This document shows, piece by piece, positions 34,968 through 44,731 of a DNA stretch of 64,000 nt. The translations under genes were made by a program, and so were the position numbers. The first letter of the stretch is position 1. Every line of letters starts with the position of its first letter. The notes beneath the pieces were generated by a model, which saw only the letters and a program-made list of their open reading frames with translations, was not told the DNA's origin and did not search any database. Source of the stretch: Alistipes sp. Zagget8 (GTDB lineage: Bacteria > Bacteroidota > Bacteroidia > Bacteroidales > Rikenellaceae); the NCBI GenBank assembly GCA_001941065.1, contig MSHJ01000009.1, forward strand, positions 192,810-256,809, read 5' to 3'.

Positions 34968-36123
34968 TCCCTTCCTGGCCGGATTCCTGTTTGGGCTGTT
35001 CCTTGGCGATGGTGAAGGTGAAGGTCGAACCTTCGCCCTCTTTCGACTCGATGGTCAGCTCGCCGCCGTTGCGGAGCGTGAGGTCCTGCACCAGCTGCAG
35101 TCCCAGTCCCGATCCCTCCTCGTTTTTCGTGCCGTAGGTGGTGTAGTGGGTCTCGGGATTGAGCAGTTTGGCGATGTCCTCCTCCTTGATGCCGATGCCG
35201 TTGTCGCGCACCGAAATTGCGGCGTGCGTGGGCGTTTCGCGCACCGAGACCACGATTTTCCCGCCCTCCTGACTGTACTTGATGGCGTTGGACATCAGGT
35301 TGCGCATGATCGTCTTGACCATATCCACGTCGCAGCTGACCGTGATCGGCTCCGGAATGTCGTATTCGACCTCGATGTTCTTCACCTGCGCCATCACGTC
35401 GGACATCTTGCTGGCGAAAAGCACCACCTCTGAAATATCGACCTCCTGGAACACCGTGTTCATGCGCCCGGTCTGGCTTTTGGTCCATTTCAGGAGGTTG
35501 TCCAACAGCATAAAGGTGTTCTCGGTGATGTTGTTGCCCATGGAGATCATTTCGAAACTGTCTTCGCCGATCTGGTCGGCCGAGAGGTTGATCGAGAGCA
35601 TGTTGAAAACCATCTTGAGCGTCCCGATCGGCGACCGGAGGTCGTGGGCGATCACCGAATACATCTTGTCGCGGGCCTCGACCGTCGCCTGCAGTTCGTC
35701 GCGCTGCTGGAGGATCGTCCGCTGCGCCGCGGCCAGGTAGATGTGGTGCGCCACGCGGGTGATGAGCTCTTCGTGGTTGAACGGCTTGGAGATGTAGTCG
35801 CTGGCGCCGAATTTGAATCCTTTGACGATGTCCTCGGGGTTGTGCAGGGCCGTGAGGAAAATCACCGGAATGTCTTCGTGCGCCGGGTCCGCCTTGAGCC
35901 GCTGCAGCACCTCATACCCGTCGAGGTCGGGCATCATGATGTCCAGCAGGATCAGGTCGGGATTCACGGCCGCGACTTTTTCCAACGCTTCGAACCCGCC
36001 CGAAGCAGTGACGATTTTATATTTCGCCCGACTCAGCACGGCTTTCAGCAGCATGATGTTCGTGGCGATGTCGTCGACGGCCAAAATCGTGTAGTCTTCG
36101 GGTTTTATGGCGATGTTTTTCAT
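34957..36123 (-). CDS. Receiver-histidine kinase hybrid
   Basis: 388 aa, no membrane segment. An N-terminal receiver domain (1-125) has phosphoacceptor D61 and K113. A histidine kinase follows: H160 (VIAHDLRSPIGTLKMV), N-box NLMSNAIKYSQEG, and G-boxes RDNGIGIKEEDI and EGSGLGLQLVQDL. Such REC-HK proteins act as cytoplasmic relays. The ATG at 36123 lies 23 bases after a promoter of its own, although the gene also follows the polysaccharide operon in the same direction. Together with the other two-component proteins around 51-54 kb it may regulate that operon (inference). Confidence 0.88.
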   Translation of the reverse strand: MKNIAIKPEDYTILAVDDIATNIMLLKAVLSRAKYKIVTASGGFEALEKVAAVNPDLILLDIMMPDLDGYEVLQRLKADPAHEDIPVIFLTALHNPEDIVKGFKFGASDYISKPFNHEELITRVAHHIYLAAAQRTILQQRDELQATVEARDKMYSVIAHDLRSPIGTLKMVFNMLSINLSADQIGEDSFEMISMGNNITENTFMLLDNLLKWTKSQTGRMNTVFQEVDISEVVLFASKMSDVMAQVKNIEVEYDIPEPITVSCDVDMVKTIMRNLMSNAIKYSQEGGKIVVSVRETPTHAAISVRDNGIGIKEEDIAKLLNPETHYTTYGTKNEEGSGLGLQLVQDLTLRNGGELTIESKEGEGSTFTFTIAKEQPKQESGQEGTTA

Positions 36124-36146
36124 GGAGGTCAGGAGTTTAGGACGAA

Positions 36147-36178
36147 CAAATCTAATAAAAAATCCGCAAATGTGCAAA
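36147..36178 (-). promoter_or_regulatory. Promoter of the hybrid kinase
   Basis: Minus-strand -33 TTTG (36178-36175) and -7 TAGATTTG (36154-36147), 20 bases apart. The ATG is at 36123. Confidence 0.6.
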
Positions 36179-36180
36179 AA

Positions 36181-37353
36181 TCAGGCACGCCGGGCCTTTT
36201 CCCAGGCTCCGCGGCCCCGGTGTGTCGCCAGATACCAGGCTCCGCGGAAGACGTTGAGGTTCATGAAGAGGAAATAGTAAGGCACCGAAAGCACCCCTCC
36301 CTGCCGTCCGTGGCGTTCGCGCATCCACCCGGCGGCGGCCGTGAGGTAGAATAGCGTCTGCAGGGCCAGTATCACGGCATAAAGCGTCGGATGTCCCGAC
36401 CACAGCAGGGCGACGTTCAGCGGCACGAGCGCCGCGAGTGCGACGGGAGTGACGGTCCAGCGCAGCACGCGGTGCGAGACGTACTGGAACCACAGCACCC
36501 CGTAGCGGAACGGATTCAGCAGTTTGCGCAGGCGCCAGACGGACTGCAACCCGCCGGCCGCGATGCGGCGTTTGCGTTTGCCCTCTTCGGTCATGTCGGC
36601 CGAGGGGGTCTCCAGCGCGTATGCCTCCTTGCAGTAGGCGATCTTGTAGCCGTCGGCGGCGATGAGCATCGAGCAGACGAAATCGTCCAGCAGCGTGTCC
36701 TCGGGCATCGTCCGCCACAGCTCGCGCCGCACAGCGAACAACTCCCCGGCGGCTCCCACGGCCGAGTGGAGGCGGTAGTCGAGCTCTTTGAGCTTCGATT
36801 CGTATTTCCAGTAGGCCCCTTCGGTCGCGGCGGCTCCCGACCCTTCCGCGGCGGCCACGCGCTTCTCTCCCGCAACGCATCCGACCTTCGGGTCGTCGAA
36901 ACAGCGCACGATCTCCTCCACGGCCTCGGGGTTGAGCATCGTGTTGGCGTCGGTGAAAATCACGATAGGGGTGTGGATATGCTCCAGCGCCCGGTTCAGG
37001 GCTGCGGTCTTACCCCCGCGGCGGGCGTCGTGGAGCACCGTGACCCCGGGATAAGCGGCCAGTAGTTCGGGCGTGCGGTCGGTCGAACCGTCTGTCACCC
37101 AGGAGATGCGGAGTTTTCCGGCGGGGTATTTCAACGCCCGGCAGTTCTCCATCTTCTCCGCCACGATGTCCTGTTCGTTGTAGGCGGCTATCAGCAGCGT
37201 CGCCTCGGCCGTTTCGGCCGGCGCGGGATGCCGTTTGGCGGGGCATACGGCTTCGCGGAGCTTCACCAGGGCAGCCAGCAGGACGCCGTATCCGACGTAG
37301 GTGTAGACGACCAGCAGGGCGCAGATCCAGAAAAGAATGGCTGTGACAGTCAT
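36181..37353 (-). CDS. Membrane family 2 glycosyltransferase
   Basis: 390 aa. An N-terminal helix (about 4-28), a GT-A domain with VTDGSTDRTPELL, DxD-like VIFTDANTMLNPEAV and an acceptor motif LLDDFVCSMLIAADGYKIAY, then three C-terminal helices. It resembles the processive-type GT2 group (poly-GlcNAc synthase-like). Sugar specificity is unknown. It is the last gene of the polysaccharide operon, 10 bases after the OCH1-type glycosyltransferase. Confidence 0.85.
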   Translation of the reverse strand: MTVTAILFWICALLVVYTYVGYGVLLAALVKLREAVCPAKRHPAPAETAEATLLIAAYNEQDIVAEKMENCRALKYPAGKLRISWVTDGSTDRTPELLAAYPGVTVLHDARRGGKTAALNRALEHIHTPIVIFTDANTMLNPEAVEEIVRCFDDPKVGCVAGEKRVAAAEGSGAAATEGAYWKYESKLKELDYRLHSAVGAAGELFAVRRELWRTMPEDTLLDDFVCSMLIAADGYKIAYCKEAYALETPSADMTEEGKRKRRIAAGGLQSVWRLRKLLNPFRYGVLWFQYVSHRVLRWTVTPVALAALVPLNVALLWSGHPTLYAVILALQTLFYLTAAAGWMRERHGRQGGVLSVPYYFLFMNLNVFRGAWYLATHRGRGAWEKARRA

Positions 37354-37363
37354 GGCTTTCGGG

Positions 37364-38110
37364 TTATTTGCGCCGGATGAGGCGTTCGGCGCTGCGGACG
37401 AAGCGGTATCCGAAGAGGTTGATGAAGAAGGTCCGGACCCGGTAGTAGGCGAAGGCCTTGGGCGAGAACCACGAATTTTGGTAGTGGTGGATGGCGTAGG
37501 TGTCGGGCGTGAGCTCCACCTTGCGCGAATCGAAGACCTTGGGCGAAAAATAGTCCCGCGGCAGGATGTAGACCGCCTCGGAGAGGTCCTTGCGCTTCAG
37601 GGGTTCGAGGCCTCCCTCCACCTTCACGATGGGTTTCAGTTTCGGAATCTGCTCCTGCATGATCTCGGGCAGCATGCGGATGTCGAACGACCCGTCCTCG
37701 CGGACGAAACTGCGTCCCTCGTAATAATCGAGACATTGTTTCACCCAGTCGCATCCCTTCTCGGCGCCCAGCACGGCGGCTTCGATGGTCCCGGCGGTCT
37801 CGGCCCCCGCGAAATAGGGCAGGTCCAGCAGCGGGTCGAAGCTCCGGAGCACCTCGACATCCGAGTCGAGGTAGATGCCCCCGTAGTTGTAGAGGGCGTA
37901 GAAGCGGATGTAGTCGGCGGCGAAGGCGTATTTCTTCGCCTCGAAGGCCTGCTTCACCCAGGGCGAGCTCTCCAGGTCGAAGCGTTTCGTGTCCCAGAGC
38001 ACGACCTCGTAGTCGGGCAGGTGTTTTTTCCAGCTCGCGAGACACTTTTCGATCTTCGCAGGATAGGGGTCTCCGCTCAGCCAGCAGAGGTGGATTTGCT
38101 TGGGAATCAT
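37364..38110 (-). CDS. Glycosyltransferase with DXD motif (OCH1/GT32-like)
   Basis: 248 aa. The start IPKQIHLCWLSGDPYPAKI and the DXD region YALYNYGGIYLDSDVEVLRSF (about 84-104; key residues LDSDVE) match the capsular polysaccharide/OCH1 sugar-binding family. It transfers a hexose from a nucleotide sugar. The ATG at 38110 overlaps the upstream gene's TGA (ATGA). No membrane helix. Part of the minus-strand polysaccharide operon. Confidence 0.85.
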   Translation of the reverse strand: MIPKQIHLCWLSGDPYPAKIEKCLASWKKHLPDYEVVLWDTKRFDLESSPWVKQAFEAKKYAFAADYIRFYALYNYGGIYLDSDVEVLRSFDPLLDLPYFAGAETAGTIEAAVLGAEKGCDWVKQCLDYYEGRSFVREDGSFDIRMLPEIMQEQIPKLKPIVKVEGGLEPLKRKDLSEAVYILPRDYFSPKVFDSRKVELTPDTYAIHHYQNSWFSPKAFAYYRVRTFFINLFGYRFVRSAERLIRRK

Positions 38111-39240
38111 GGTATCAGGGTTTTCATTTCGGTCATTACCAGTTGCATTTGCCGCTCCCACGAGAGCGTGCCCTCGATCGTCGTGCGGATATGTTCCGGG
38201 GTGCGGTCCGCGGCGTCGAGCCAGCCGACGAGCGCGGCGATGTCGAGCGGGGTGTCGTCGGCGGGGGCTTTCAGGACGTAGGGCATCGGGTCGAAATCGC
38301 TGTCCCGCTCGGAGTAGACGAACGGGATGCCCCGGGCGGCATACTCGCGGTTCTTGAGGCTTTTGAGGCTCTCGATGCCGTTTCGGTGGCGGGCGAGGCT
38401 CGCCACGCCCATGTCGCACCATGCGAATTCCGCGTCGAGCTCCGCGCCCGAGCGGGGCCCCGTGATTTCGACATACGCGCCGAGGCCGTAAGCCGCGATA
38501 CTGCGGGCATACCCGTCGATCAGGTCGGGCATGCCGTCGCCCACGATCCGCAGTTTCACCGTCCGGCCGTGCGGTGCGGCGTAGTAGTCTTTCAGTCCCT
38601 CGATCACGCGGTCGAAGCCGTGCCACGGGTGGATGTTGGCTAGCGCCAGCAGCCGTACCTCGCGTGCGAGGTCGTGCACCTCGGTTTTGAGGGGTATCGT
38701 GCCGAAATCGATGCCGTTGGAGATACGGACGGTTTTCTGCCCGAAAATCTCCGCGTCGTCGGAAAACGTGACGATGCGGTCGACCTGCCGGGCCATCGCG
38801 CGGCGGAACATCCGGTCGATCCGCAGCTGGAGTTTCTCCTTCCTGCCGGCCTCGCGGAACTCCGCGTCGTAGGGGTAGGTGGGGATTTCGAGCGCGATAC
38901 GCACCCCGAGCCGGCGCACGCGGCGCAGCCACCCCACGAGCAGCGGATTGGCGTTCAGGTCGTGGCGGATGTAGAGGAACCGAACTCCTTCGCGGCGGAT
39001 GTAGTCGGTGATGTCGGCGTAGGAGATGCGTTTGAGCAGCTTGGCGCGAAGCCCGCTCCCGAAGGTGCGGATCACCGTGTCGCCCGCCATGCGGCGCTGC
39101 GTGCCGTCGGCGTCGATCTCCAGATGGCACAGCGCAATGTCCACGCCGCTCAGGCGGAGGGCTTCGCACTGGGCGAAAATCTTCTTCGAGATGCCGCTGT
39201 GGGCCGAGAATCCGTGGAATACGATGAACAGTCCCTTCAT
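38107..39240 (-). CDS. Family 4-type glycosyltransferase
   Basis: 377 aa, GT-B fold. The N-terminal half has GFSAHSGISKKIFAQCEALR; the C-terminal nucleotide-sugar domain has LLALANIHPWHGFDRVIEGL and RHRNGIESLKSLKNREYAARG, which includes the E-x7-E type acceptor region. Cytosolic or peripherally bound. Linkage unknown. Overlaps the next gene by four bases and follows the flippase by six. Confidence 0.85.
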   Translation of the reverse strand: MKGLFIVFHGFSAHSGISKKIFAQCEALRLSGVDIALCHLEIDADGTQRRMAGDTVIRTFGSGLRAKLLKRISYADITDYIRREGVRFLYIRHDLNANPLLVGWLRRVRRLGVRIALEIPTYPYDAEFREAGRKEKLQLRIDRMFRRAMARQVDRIVTFSDDAEIFGQKTVRISNGIDFGTIPLKTEVHDLAREVRLLALANIHPWHGFDRVIEGLKDYYAAPHGRTVKLRIVGDGMPDLIDGYARSIAAYGLGAYVEITGPRSGAELDAEFAWCDMGVASLARHRNGIESLKSLKNREYAARGIPFVYSERDSDFDPMPYVLKAPADDTPLDIAALVGWLDAADRTPEHIRTTIEGTLSWERQMQLVMTEMKTLIP

Positions 39241-39246
39241 GGCAGT

Positions 39247-40725
39247 CTATTTTCCGGGCCGCAGGCGTGCGGCGAGTTCTTTCAGGTTATATACGCCTCC
39301 CAGCTGGATGTAGGCCAGCCAGAGAAGGCCGGCAGCGGCGCATTTCGCGGCCAGCGACGGCAGGAGCGGCGTTCCTTCGGGGAGCAGCCATGCGATGCCG
39401 GCCAGCGCCAGCGAGAGGATAGCTGTGAGCAGCAGCGGCGAAAGGAAGCTCTTCCAGAAGGGCCCCCATTTCATCCGCAGGGTGAGGCAGAACAGCGCGT
39501 GGTAACACTGCACGAAATTCACGGCGAACGAGATGCAGATGGCCCACGCCACGGCTTCGAGCGTCCCGAAGGCGAAGATGCCCGTGCAGATGGCCGCGAC
39601 GTTGAGCGTCGCCGAGAAGAGCCCGCAGATGAAGAGCATCCGCGTGGCGTTGGCGGCCTGGAAGATGGACCCCGAGGTGGACATCACGATCTGGATGCCG
39701 ACCGAGAGGGCCAGGATGCGGAACGCCGGGACCGAGGGCATCCATTGGTTGCCGAAGATGATGAGCACCAGCTCCTCGGCCGTGAACCACAGCACGGCCG
39801 ACAGCGGCAGTCCGATGAATGCCAGCAGGCGGATCACCTTCATATACGACTCGCCGAGTTTGCGGAGGTCGTGCTGCATGTGCGCGAAGACGGGGTGCAT
39901 GACCGGTGAGATGACGAAGGCGATGTTCTGCAGCGGCATCATCATCAGGCGGTACGACTTGTCGTAGTATCCCAGGTCCGAAAGGCTCATGTAGCGGCCC
40001 ATCAGCAGTTTGTCGAGGTTGCGGCTGAAGAAGTTCAGCAGCTGGAACGAGAACTGGTAGGCCGAGAACGAAAAGACCTTCCGAAGCGCCTCGCGTGCGG
40101 GTTTCATCCGCAGGCGCACGGGATATTCGCGGTAGTTGATCGCAAAGAGCATCACGCTCGAGAAGACCGGGTTGATTGTCAGGGCGTAGATGCCCGCCCC
40201 GGCATAGGCGGCGATGATGCCCGCGGCGCCTCCGACTATCTGCACGGCGAGCGAGCGCACGGCGGCGAACCGGAACCGCTTGTCGCGCATTACCAGCGAA
40301 TTGGGAACGATGTTCGCCGTGGCGAAAAGGAGGTTCAGCGCGAGGATGCGGCAGATGTCGCGCAGTTCCTCCGAACCGTCGTAAAACGAGGCGATCAACC
40401 CCGAAGCGGCGAAGAAGAGTAGGGCGATGACCACCGCGGACCAGAGCGTGAGCGAGAAGATGCTGCTCAGGTCGCGGCGCGAGAGGTCGCGGTGCTGGAT
40501 CACCGCGGGGCCGATGCCCAGGTCGCTGAAGATGGCGAAGAAGGCGATGATGACCGTGGCGATGTTCACCACGCCGAACTCCTCGGGCGAGAACAGGCGT
40601 GAGAGCACTGCCGTCACGAGAATCGTCACCACGACACCCGCATATTTTGCGACCGAGGTGTAGAAGACTCCCGAGGCCAGTTCGCGGCCTACCGACTGCG
40701 GTTGTTTATCGTCGTTTTGTGTCAT
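39247..40725 (-). CDS. Polysaccharide flippase (Wzx-like, MOP superfamily)
   Basis: 492 aa with 12-14 predicted helices. The N-terminus FYTSVAKYAGVVVTILVTAV and the RLFSPEEFGVVNIATVII region match the Wzx/RfbX polysaccharide transporter family. It should flip the lipid-linked repeat unit to the periplasm. Its start overlaps the upstream glycosyltransferase by 20 bases. The presence of Wzx with a ligase/polymerase and a Wzz-like protein indicates a Wzy-dependent pathway. Confidence 0.9.
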   Translation of the reverse strand: MTQNDDKQPQSVGRELASGVFYTSVAKYAGVVVTILVTAVLSRLFSPEEFGVVNIATVIIAFFAIFSDLGIGPAVIQHRDLSRRDLSSIFSLTLWSAVVIALLFFAASGLIASFYDGSEELRDICRILALNLLFATANIVPNSLVMRDKRFRFAAVRSLAVQIVGGAAGIIAAYAGAGIYALTINPVFSSVMLFAINYREYPVRLRMKPAREALRKVFSFSAYQFSFQLLNFFSRNLDKLLMGRYMSLSDLGYYDKSYRLMMMPLQNIAFVISPVMHPVFAHMQHDLRKLGESYMKVIRLLAFIGLPLSAVLWFTAEELVLIIFGNQWMPSVPAFRILALSVGIQIVMSTSGSIFQAANATRMLFICGLFSATLNVAAICTGIFAFGTLEAVAWAICISFAVNFVQCYHALFCLTLRMKWGPFWKSFLSPLLLTAILSLALAGIAWLLPEGTPLLPSLAAKCAAAGLLWLAYIQLGGVYNLKELAARLRPGK

Positions 40726-41797
40726 GCAGCTGTTCGTAAAGTCGTCCGTAAGCCGCGGCGATCTGCGGCAGGCGGAGGTGTTCGAGGGCGTATGCGCGGT
40801 TCGCGGCGCCGTGGCCTGCGGCGGCCAGCTGGGCCGCTTCGGTCAGCGCCCGGTCCACCGATGCGGGGTCCGAAGCGTCGAAAACGGGGTTTCCGGTGGC
40901 TTCGAGCATCCCGCCGATATTGCCTGCCGCGGGACCTGCGGCCACGCGGCCGAAAGCGAAGGCCTGCGGCACGTTGCCCGAGTTGAGGATGTCGGTGCGC
41001 TGGATGAAGACCACGTCGGCGGCCGTGAAATAGGCCGGCAGTTCGGTGTCGGGGATCAGCCCTTCGGCCGAGGTGATGCGGCTGCGGAACAGCCCTTCGA
41101 CGGCGTGCGCCGCATGGTAAAGCATCCGCGTGGCGAAGCGTTTCACGCCCCGTCGGTGCGATCCGCTGAGGGTGTAGGGCCACAGGCGGGGCGCGAGCAG
41201 GAATTTCTTCGCAACCCGCAGCCGGCGGAATGCCCGCCAGACCAGTTTGCGCTCGAAATCGTGGCGGAACGCCCCGAAGGCCAGCACGACGAAACTGTCG
41301 GCCGGGACTCCGAGCCGTTGCCGGGCCTCCTCGCGGGTGATGCCGGGGCCGTAGACGCCTTCGTAAATATGATGCGGAATCACGACGTGGAGCTGCTTCG
41401 ATTCGGGGTATTTCGTCCGGAACTGCCGGAGGCTGTAATCGCCCAGGTGAACCACCGCGTCGGCATAGTCCCCGATCAGCCGGTAGGCTTCGCGGACCCG
41501 GTCGTTGCCTTTGTGCGGCAGGGTGTTGTGGCGGGTGTAGACGATCGGGATTCCCCGCTCGCGGAGCATGCGGAGCCTGTCGCGCAGTTCCGCGACCTGT
41601 TCCGGCGAGGGATAGCTCCAGCCGAACAGCTCCTCGGGCCATTGGAAATGAACCGCGTCGTATGCCGCGGCATCGTTCCAGAACGCGTCGACCGAGCAGA
41701 CGACCTCGAAGCCGCAGGCGCGGATGCCCTCGGCGAGCAGTCGGACAAAGGGGTTGTCGCTGAGCCCCGAAGCTTTATAAACGATCAGTATTCTCAT
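40706..41797 (-). CDS. GT-B type glycosyltransferase
   Basis: 363 aa. The N-terminus MRILIVYKASGLSDNPFVRL and a central YTRHNTLPHKGNDRV suggest a family 4-like enzyme. The C-terminal FIQRTDILNSGNVPQAFAFG and GPAAGNIGGMLEATGNPVF are in the donor-binding region. No membrane helix. Specificity unknown. It lies between the acyltransferase (one-base gap) and the flippase (20-base overlap). Confidence 0.8.
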   Translation of the reverse strand: MRILIVYKASGLSDNPFVRLLAEGIRACGFEVVCSVDAFWNDAAAYDAVHFQWPEELFGWSYPSPEQVAELRDRLRMLRERGIPIVYTRHNTLPHKGNDRVREAYRLIGDYADAVVHLGDYSLRQFRTKYPESKQLHVVIPHHIYEGVYGPGITREEARQRLGVPADSFVVLAFGAFRHDFERKLVWRAFRRLRVAKKFLLAPRLWPYTLSGSHRRGVKRFATRMLYHAAHAVEGLFRSRITSAEGLIPDTELPAYFTAADVVFIQRTDILNSGNVPQAFAFGRVAAGPAAGNIGGMLEATGNPVFDASDPASVDRALTEAAQLAAAGHGAANRAYALEHLRLPQIAAAYGRLYEQLHDTKRR

Positions 41798-41798
41798 T

Positions 41799-42404
41799 TC
41801 ACACCCGGACCCACTCCTTTTTTTCGAAATCGTACCGTTTCACGACCCGCGCCGGATTGCCCACGGCCACGGTGTAGGGCGGTATGTCCTTGGTGACGAC
41901 CGACCCGGCGCCGATCTGGCAGCGTTCGCCGATGGTGACGCCGGCCATGATCGTCGAGTTGGTTCCCAGATGGGTGTAGTCGCCGACCTTCACGGGACGC
42001 AGCATCAGCGGCTGGAGATTGGGGTCCTGCGTCACGTCCTCGTAACCGTGGATGAGTCCCTGTATCGAGACATGCTGTCCCAGGAAGACGTAGCGGCCGA
42101 TGTCGACCGGCCCGACCACCACCGAACCCACGCCCACGCGCGAACCTTCGCCGATCCGGACGTCGCCGGCGCCGTTGTTGACCACGGCGAAATCCTCGAT
42201 CTGGGCATCGGCCTCCAGCACGAAACGGTGCCAGGGGAAGACGTCCGCCCGGGCGTGGCGCCATATCCGGGAGCCCCGTCCCGCCGGATGCAGCAGCGGA
42301 CGCAGCAGCCTCAGCCACCACCGCGGCCGCGGTCGTTTGGGCGACGAGAGGAACCACATCACCAGACGCCGCAAACGGGGATTCTGTTTTATCTTTTCAA
42401 TCAT
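41799..42404 (-). CDS. Hexapeptide-repeat acyltransferase
   Basis: 201 aa. A basic N-terminus is followed by left-handed beta-helix repeats (about 65-185; GDVRIGEGSRVGVGSVVVG, GDYTHLGTNSTIMAGVTIG and QIGAGSVVTKDIPPYTVAVG). This is the acetyltransferase family of LbetaH proteins (WcaF/NodL/CysE-like). It probably O-acetylates the polysaccharide. An active-site histidine could be H117 or H137 (inferred by position). The gene is 12 bases after the glycosyltransferase at 42417. Confidence 0.87.
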   Translation of the reverse strand: MIEKIKQNPRLRRLVMWFLSSPKRPRPRWWLRLLRPLLHPAGRGSRIWRHARADVFPWHRFVLEADAQIEDFAVVNNGAGDVRIGEGSRVGVGSVVVGPVDIGRYVFLGQHVSIQGLIHGYEDVTQDPNLQPLMLRPVKVGDYTHLGTNSTIMAGVTIGERCQIGAGSVVTKDIPPYTVAVGNPARVVKRYDFEKKEWVRV

Positions 42405-42416
42405 AGTTCTGTCGTG

Positions 42417-43541
42417 TTAAGGTTTCGGGACCAGTTCGCGGTAGAGCGCCAGCAGTTTCCGGGCCGTCTGCTCCCAGGAGAAAAGTTTCACCCGTTCCAG
42501 TCCGTAGGCGATTTTTTCGGCCCGGTAGGCGGCGTCGGTCTCGAGCCGCAGGAGGGCGCCGGCAATGGCTTCCGGCGAGGTCGGGTCGACGAGGATGGCC
42601 CCTTCGCCCGCGATCTCGGGAATGGCCGAGGTGTCCGACGTCACCACGGGCGTTCCGCAGGCCATCGCCTCGAGCTGGGGGATGCCGAAACTTTCGCGCA
42701 GCGAGGTGTAGAGGAACGCCGAAGCGCCGTTGTAGACGGCCGGGAGGTCGCCGTTGGGAATGTAACCCGGCAGGCGGAGACGGTCCATCAGCTCCGGTTC
42801 GCCGATCTGCTGCAAAATCGACTCCGCGGCCTGCATCGGGAGGTCGGCCACCAGCAGCGGCAGCGGACGCTCCGAGCGGCGCACGTATTCGGCATAGGCA
42901 CGCAGGGTTCCCGGAGTGTTTTTCTTGGGGTCGGTGTTGCCCAGGAAGAAGAGGTATTCCGCATCGGGGAGGTAGCGTTTCGTGACCTCCGCCGTGCCGT
43001 CTATCGGGCGGAACCGGGGGTTGTAGCCGTTGTGGATGGCCACGATTCGTTCGGGGTCGAGGCCGAGGGCCGTGCGGATGCGGTCGCATTCGAACTGTGA
43101 CACAGTGATGATCCTGCGGCACTTGGGCAGGATGCGCGGCACCACCAGCCGGCGGTACTGCCGTCCGAGGGACTGGTAGAGCGACGTGTTGCGTCCGGCC
43201 TGTTTTTCGAGGAAGATGATGTCGTGGAGCGTCACCACGAGGGGTGTCGGGCCCCACACCGGGGCGGTGTTGCTCGTGCAGTGCAGCAGGTCGGGTTTCA
43301 CGCGTGCCACGGCCCGCGGCAGCGCCCACTGTTCCCACAGCGGATACGACGGGCAGCGGAGCGTGACGATATGCACGTTGGGCGTCTCTTCCAGACAGCG
43401 GTCGGGACCGTCGCCCACGAAGACGAAATATTCGTTCTCGGTGTCGAGCCGTTGCAGGCAGCGGATGGTTTCGAGCGCCACGAAGTCCATGCCGTGTTTG
43501 TTGGGGCGGAAGATGCGCTGCGCCTCGATGGCTATTTTCAT
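42417..43541 (-). CDS. Family 4 glycosyltransferase
   Basis: 374 aa, GT-B fold. Donor domain motifs: YLFFLGNTDPKKNTPGTLRA and the E-x7-E site ESFGIPQLEAMACGTPVVT. The N-terminus MKIAIEAQRIFRPNKHGMD is typical of mannosyl/rhamnosyl-type GT4 enzymes. Its start overlaps the next upstream gene by four bases. It is probably involved in building the repeat unit on the lipid carrier. Confidence 0.88.
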   Translation of the reverse strand: MKIAIEAQRIFRPNKHGMDFVALETIRCLQRLDTENEYFVFVGDGPDRCLEETPNVHIVTLRCPSYPLWEQWALPRAVARVKPDLLHCTSNTAPVWGPTPLVVTLHDIIFLEKQAGRNTSLYQSLGRQYRRLVVPRILPKCRRIITVSQFECDRIRTALGLDPERIVAIHNGYNPRFRPIDGTAEVTKRYLPDAEYLFFLGNTDPKKNTPGTLRAYAEYVRRSERPLPLLVADLPMQAAESILQQIGEPELMDRLRLPGYIPNGDLPAVYNGASAFLYTSLRESFGIPQLEAMACGTPVVTSDTSAIPEIAGEGAILVDPTSPEAIAGALLRLETDAAYRAEKIAYGLERVKLFSWEQTARKLLALYRELVPKP

Positions 43542-44731
43542 GCGTCGGGGTCGGTTTTCGCCGGTTCGGCGTCGGCCGCTCCGGTGTGTTGGGTATGGAT
43601 GAACTTATCCTTGGTTCCGCCGAGGCGGAAGAGGTTGGCGGCCGTGAGCAGCACCAGCACCGGAACGCGGCGCAGGGCGCGGCCCAGTTTGGCGTCGGCC
43701 TGCGAGTCGGGCAGGGCCATGGCCAGCGCGAAGAGCATCAGCACGAGGGCGATCCACCATTTGACCGAACCCCACGGGTCGAAGAACGTCATCACGACGG
43801 CCCACAGCGGCACGAGTCCCACGAGCAGCATCCGCGGCGGCAGGCACCATTGCAGCAGTTTGTCGCAGTAGTCGAAATTCCCCGAAAAGAGGGCTCCGGG
43901 GAGGTTCTTCACCGCCGCTCCCAGAGCGTAGAACTGCGCGGCAATCCACCGCCGCCGCTGGTTGTAGTAGGCTTCCTCGCCCTGCACCTTTTCGTCCAGC
44001 ACCTCCACGTCGTCCAGGTAGTCGATGTAGATGCGCTGCCGCAGGAGCAGCGCTTCCAGCTCCTTGTCCTCGCCGGCGGTGACGCATTGGCGGATGTTGG
44101 CACCGAACCAGTCGTAGCGGAACGCCATGCCCGAACCGATCAGCGCCGAGGAAAATCCCAGCGCCACGTGTCCGCGGCGGAAGATCGAGTTGTTGATCTC
44201 CTCGCCCGCGGCGTCGAGCACCGCGGTGTCCGTGTCGCGGTTCTTGGCCGTGCGGTGGGCCTGCACGGCCTCCACACCCGCGTCGAAGACCTCGTTGAGG
44301 CGTGCGATGAACTCCCCGCCCACGAGGTTGTCGGCATCGAGGATCGCCACCGCGTCGGCGGCGTCGGGTCCCAGCTCCTCGACGGCGGCGGTGAGGGCTT
44401 TGGCCTTCGAGCTGTTCTCGAAGGCGACCTCGATCACCGTCAGGGGCAGTTTGCGCAGCTCCGCGAGGGTCTCCGGCTGCAGCCGGTCGGCGATTACCGC
44501 CACCCGGTGCAGCTCCTCGGGATAGGCCTGTGCCAGCGCAGCCTGCGCCGTGCGGACAATGACTGCATCGGCCTTGTAGGCCGGGATCAGCGTCACGAAC
44601 CGCCGCTGTTTCCGCGCCGGGGGATAGGGCTCCCGCCGCCGCTGCATCGAGAAGGCCGCGAAGACGAAGAGGTAGAGCACCGGGAGCAGCAGTGCGAAGA
44701 CGAAAATCCAGTCTATGATGTTCACTATCAT
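43538..44731 (-). CDS. Processive-type membrane GT2 glycosyltransferase
   Basis: 397 aa. An N-terminal helix (about 4-27), GT-A domain with DxD-type VAILDADNLVGGEF, acid motif TAGEDKELE, and QRRRW in YYNQRRRWIAAQFY, which is the QxxRW motif of processive beta-glycosyltransferases. Two or three C-terminal helices follow. It may polymerise or elongate a beta-linked backbone. Overlaps neighbours by four bases on both sides. Confidence 0.85.
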   Translation of the reverse strand: MIVNIIDWIFVFALLLPVLYLFVFAAFSMQRRREPYPPARKQRRFVTLIPAYKADAVIVRTAQAALAQAYPEELHRVAVIADRLQPETLAELRKLPLTVIEVAFENSSKAKALTAAVEELGPDAADAVAILDADNLVGGEFIARLNEVFDAGVEAVQAHRTAKNRDTDTAVLDAAGEEINNSIFRRGHVALGFSSALIGSGMAFRYDWFGANIRQCVTAGEDKELEALLLRQRIYIDYLDDVEVLDEKVQGEEAYYNQRRRWIAAQFYALGAAVKNLPGALFSGNFDYCDKLLQWCLPPRMLLVGLVPLWAVVMTFFDPWGSVKWWIALVLMLFALAMALPDSQADAKLGRALRRVPVLVLLTAANLFRLGGTKDKFIHTQHTGAADAEPAKTDPDA